From an uncultured Lachnospiraceae bacterium (lineage in GTDB: Bacteria > Bacillota > Clostridia > Lachnospirales > Lachnospiraceae): a stretch of 64,000 nt of DNA. Shown here piece by piece: positions 62,120 to 64,000 of the stretch; within the stretch, counting starts at the first letter, position 1, and each line of letters starts with the position of its first letter. The DNA is taken from contig URQQ01000008.1 of the NCBI GenBank assembly GCA_900549995.1, forward strand, positions 35,309 to 99,308, written 5' to 3'. The position numbers were made by a program, and so were the translations under genes. Under the pieces are notes generated by a model. It made no database searches and was not told where the DNA came from. It saw only the letters and a list, made by a program, of their open reading frames with translations.

Positions 62120-63427
62120 TCATCGTGTTACTTCGCACCAGTCCATTAAGATCGACGCAATCATCTTCGTACAGGTTACCAGTTCTTCTGTCTCTACGTA
62201 CTCATCTGCCTGATGGGCAAGTCTTGGGTCTCCCGGTCCGATATTCAATGTCGGAATCCCCACATTGCAGAACCATCCCATATCGGTATGACAGCAGATC
62301 CCTTCCACCATCGATTCCGGATTTACTTCCCTGGAACTGTCTCTGACTGTCTTGAAAAACGGCTGGTCATCCAGTGTCTCTCCGCAGTCCGCATCGATCA
62401 GCCATTCAATCTTCGGCGGATTCTCCCGAAGCCACGGGTCTGTCATCGCCACCGCATGAACGAACTGCTCGATTTCCATTTTCACTTTGGAGCCAAGTCC
62501 ATTCTCATCTTTTTCTGATGGAAGATACTGGGCGTCAAAGGTCAGTTCCGCATGATTTGCAAAGGTCGTCGGATATTCCCCTGCGTGGATCTGGGCAATA
62601 TGGATCTGACACGGAATCGGCAGGTATTTATGTTCCTTCGTCACTGACCACTCTTTATTCAGGCGCCGGAACTGCTCCAGGTAAAGGGAAGCTTTCTCAA
62701 TGGCATCCACGGCTCCTCCGGTCCGGAAGTCCCCCTGCTTCAGCTCAATATGCCCGGCTCTGCCTTCGATGATTAATTTGCCCCACAGGATTCCTCTGCA
62801 AAGCGGGGCAATCTTTAAGTTCGTAGGTTCTGTGATCAGGCACCCGTCTGCCCGGTATCCATTTGCCATCAGCGCAAGCGTGCCCATTCCTCCGGCTTCT
62901 TCATCTACCACCGTTCCGATCTTCACATCACCTTTCAGTTCGATCCCACTCTCTGTAATTGCTTTTAAGGCAACTGTCATCGCCGTAATTCCGCCTTTCA
63001 TATCTACCGCGCCTCTGCCATAGATCCGCCCGTCTTTTTCTTCGCCGCCGAACGGATTCTTTGTCCATTTACTTCCCCTTTGTACGACATCTATATGTCC
63101 TGACAGCATGATGGACTTTCCGTCTCCGCTTCCCTTCTTTACCGCATAAAGATTCGGTCTGTCCTCGAATGTATGGTCCACATAGTATCCCGGTTTTCCT
63201 TCATACTCTGCAAGTTCCTCTGCATCCGGATAGGTAAACTCCGTCTCCATTCCCATTTCTTCCAGATAGTTTTTTAGAAGCCTCTGTGCATCTCCCTCTT
63301 TCATATACGCTCTTTCTTCATCAAAATAAGGATTCACACTGGGCTGTCTGATCAGCGCTGTCAAAAGGCCTGTCACTTCATCTTTGTGTCCATCAATCCA
63401 TGAAAATACTTTCTCTTTTGGTGTCAT
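62120..63427 (-). CDS. M20-family metallohydrolase (YgeY/ArgE-like), copy 1
   Basis: A 435-residue amidohydrolase. Metal-site motifs are MLSGHIDVVQRGSKW, YGRGAVDMKGGITAMTVALK, GTVVDEEAGGMGTLALMANG and the C-terminal RLAHQADEYVETEELV. It differs from copy 2 in length and sequence, so the two may hydrolyse different bonds of the same imported compound. It overlaps the ATPase gene by 4 bp, so it is coupled to the transporter. Confidence 0.9.
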   Translation of the reverse strand: MTPKEKVFSWIDGHKDEVTGLLTALIRQPSVNPYFDEERAYMKEGDAQRLLKNYLEEMGMETEFTYPDAEELAEYEGKPGYYVDHTFEDRPNLYAVKKGSGDGKSIMLSGHIDVVQRGSKWTKNPFGGEEKDGRIYGRGAVDMKGGITAMTVALKAITESGIELKGDVKIGTVVDEEAGGMGTLALMANGYRADGCLITEPTNLKIAPLCRGILWGKLIIEGRAGHIELKQGDFRTGGAVDAIEKASLYLEQFRRLNKEWSVTKEHKYLPIPCQIHIAQIHAGEYPTTFANHAELTFDAQYLPSEKDENGLGSKVKMEIEQFVHAVAMTDPWLRENPPKIEWLIDADCGETLDDQPFFKTVRDSSREVNPESMVEGICCHTDMGWFCNVGIPTLNIGPGDPRLAHQADEYVETEELVTCTKMIASILMDWCEVTR

Positions 63428-64000
63428 TCTTCTTCCTCCTCGTTTAAATTCAAAGCATTTTTCAATATCGCTTCTTCGGTTACATTTTCTCTCGTAAATC
63501 TGGCTGTGATTTTGCCTTTATACAACGCCAGAATCTCATCGCTTAGTTCCATGACTTCCGGAAGATCCGAGGAAATCACAAGAATCGCCACACCTTCTTT
63601 CGCAAGCTGGATGACATACTTGTGGATTTCCGCTTTCGTCATGACATCAATTCCTCTGGTCGGCTCATCTAAAATCAGCACCTTGGGTTTCTCCAGAAGC
63701 CACCGGCAGATCAATACTTTCTGCTGTCCTCCGCCGCTTAAGCTGTTGACGCTGACCTCCTGGTTCGGTGTTTTAATGCTATATTTCTCAATGTTTTCCT
63801 GTACGATCTGCTTTTCTTTCTTCTTGTTGATGAACCCGGCCTTATCCGATAATTCATCCAGAAATGCAACACTCATGTTATCGCGCACTGTATGTATGTC
63901 GAAAAGCCCCTGTACCCCTCTGTCTTCCGGTACATAAAAGAGTCTGCTTTCGATTGCCTGATTGATATTGTGATTCGTAATATCCTTCCCCTCAAACATA
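63424..64000 (-). CDS. Ribose-type ABC transporter ATPase, C-terminal half (partial)
   Basis: The last ~192 codons of an RbsA/MglA-type double ATPase; the gene enters from beyond the right edge. Seen are YVPEDRGVQGLFDIHTVRDN, a signature motif NSLSGGGQQKVLICRW (usual LSGGNQQK), Walker B KVLILDEPTRGIDVMTKAEI and VISSDLPEVMELSD. The first ATPase domain and Walker A are outside the window. It powers import with the two permeases encoded downstream. Confidence 0.93.
   Translation of the reverse strand, partial: MFEGKDITNHNINQAIESRLFYVPEDRGVQGLFDIHTVRDNMSVAFLDELSDKAGFINKKKEKQIVQENIEKYSIKTPNQEVSVNSLSGGGQQKVLICRWLLEKPKVLILDEPTRGIDVMTKAEIHKYVIQLAKEGVAILVISSDLPEVMELSDEILALYKGKITARFTRENVTEEAILKNALNLNEEEEE

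Overview
The window looks like chromosomal DNA from an anaerobic, gut-type Lachnospiraceae bacterium (Clostridium cluster XIVa; Dorea, Blautia and Mediterraneibacter are plausible relatives). This is inferred from gene content and protein style only: a V-type ATPase operon whose proteolipid carries the sodium-binding residues, pyruvate formate-lyase with its activase, a clostridial 2[4Fe-4S] ferredoxin, DUF6128-like and acidic-linker proteins, a large Firmicutes-type SRP RNA, and strong AGGAGG ribosome binding sites. No rRNA, tRNA, CRISPR array or intact transposase gene was seen.

Left end (1-7.2 kb). A truncated membrane sensor and tag are followed by an AT-rich accessory patch full of debris: a DUF6442-like gene fused to a headless XRE regulator, a scrap of an unidentified gene, a 615-residue protein with nine Myb/SANT-like repeats around a putative nuclease core, an RlmD-like tail, a DUF1016 tail, an orphan 364-residue protein, and a nearly full-length DUF1016 nuclease gene broken by one stop and two frameshifts. 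This is where the least familiar biology lies.

7.2-22.4 kb. Core genes: rlmD, a YhaM-like exoribonuclease, an HtrA-like protein that seems to have lost its catalytic triad, a tandem palindromic repeat array, mutS2, a two-component system, an orphan sugar-binding lipoprotein, then a pyruvate formate-lyase made as two polypeptides (core plus a separate glycyl-radical domain) with its activase, a ferredoxin and a MerR-type protein. 22.5-31.3 kb is one minus-strand V-ATPase operon in the order G, I, K, E, C, F, A, B, D.

31.5-46.9 kb. Minus-strand housekeeping and metabolism: trmL, an aminotransferase with an Lrp-type regulator and a PurM-like protein, a 33-residue membrane peptide, nth, a B12-binding radical SAM protein, the SRP RNA on the plus strand, then a sugar-acid cassette (IlvD/Edd dehydratase, GntP permease, FadR-type regulator with a visible shared operator), tadA, and two acidic-linker proteins flanking dgt.

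46.9-64 kb. glnK-amt with one terminator hairpin in the leader and another between the genes, a MerR regulator with membrane segments, an alpha/beta hydrolase, citrate synthase, a ROK regulator next to a sorbitol/xylitol-type dehydrogenase, an AIM24 protein, rsmA, a long inverted repeat, and a catabolic operon running off the right edge. That operon holds a ribose-type ABC importer (ATPase fragment and two permeases), two M20 amidohydrolases, a glutamine-amidotransferase-like protein and a LacI regulator, suggesting uptake and hydrolysis of an amide-linked or N-acylated compound.
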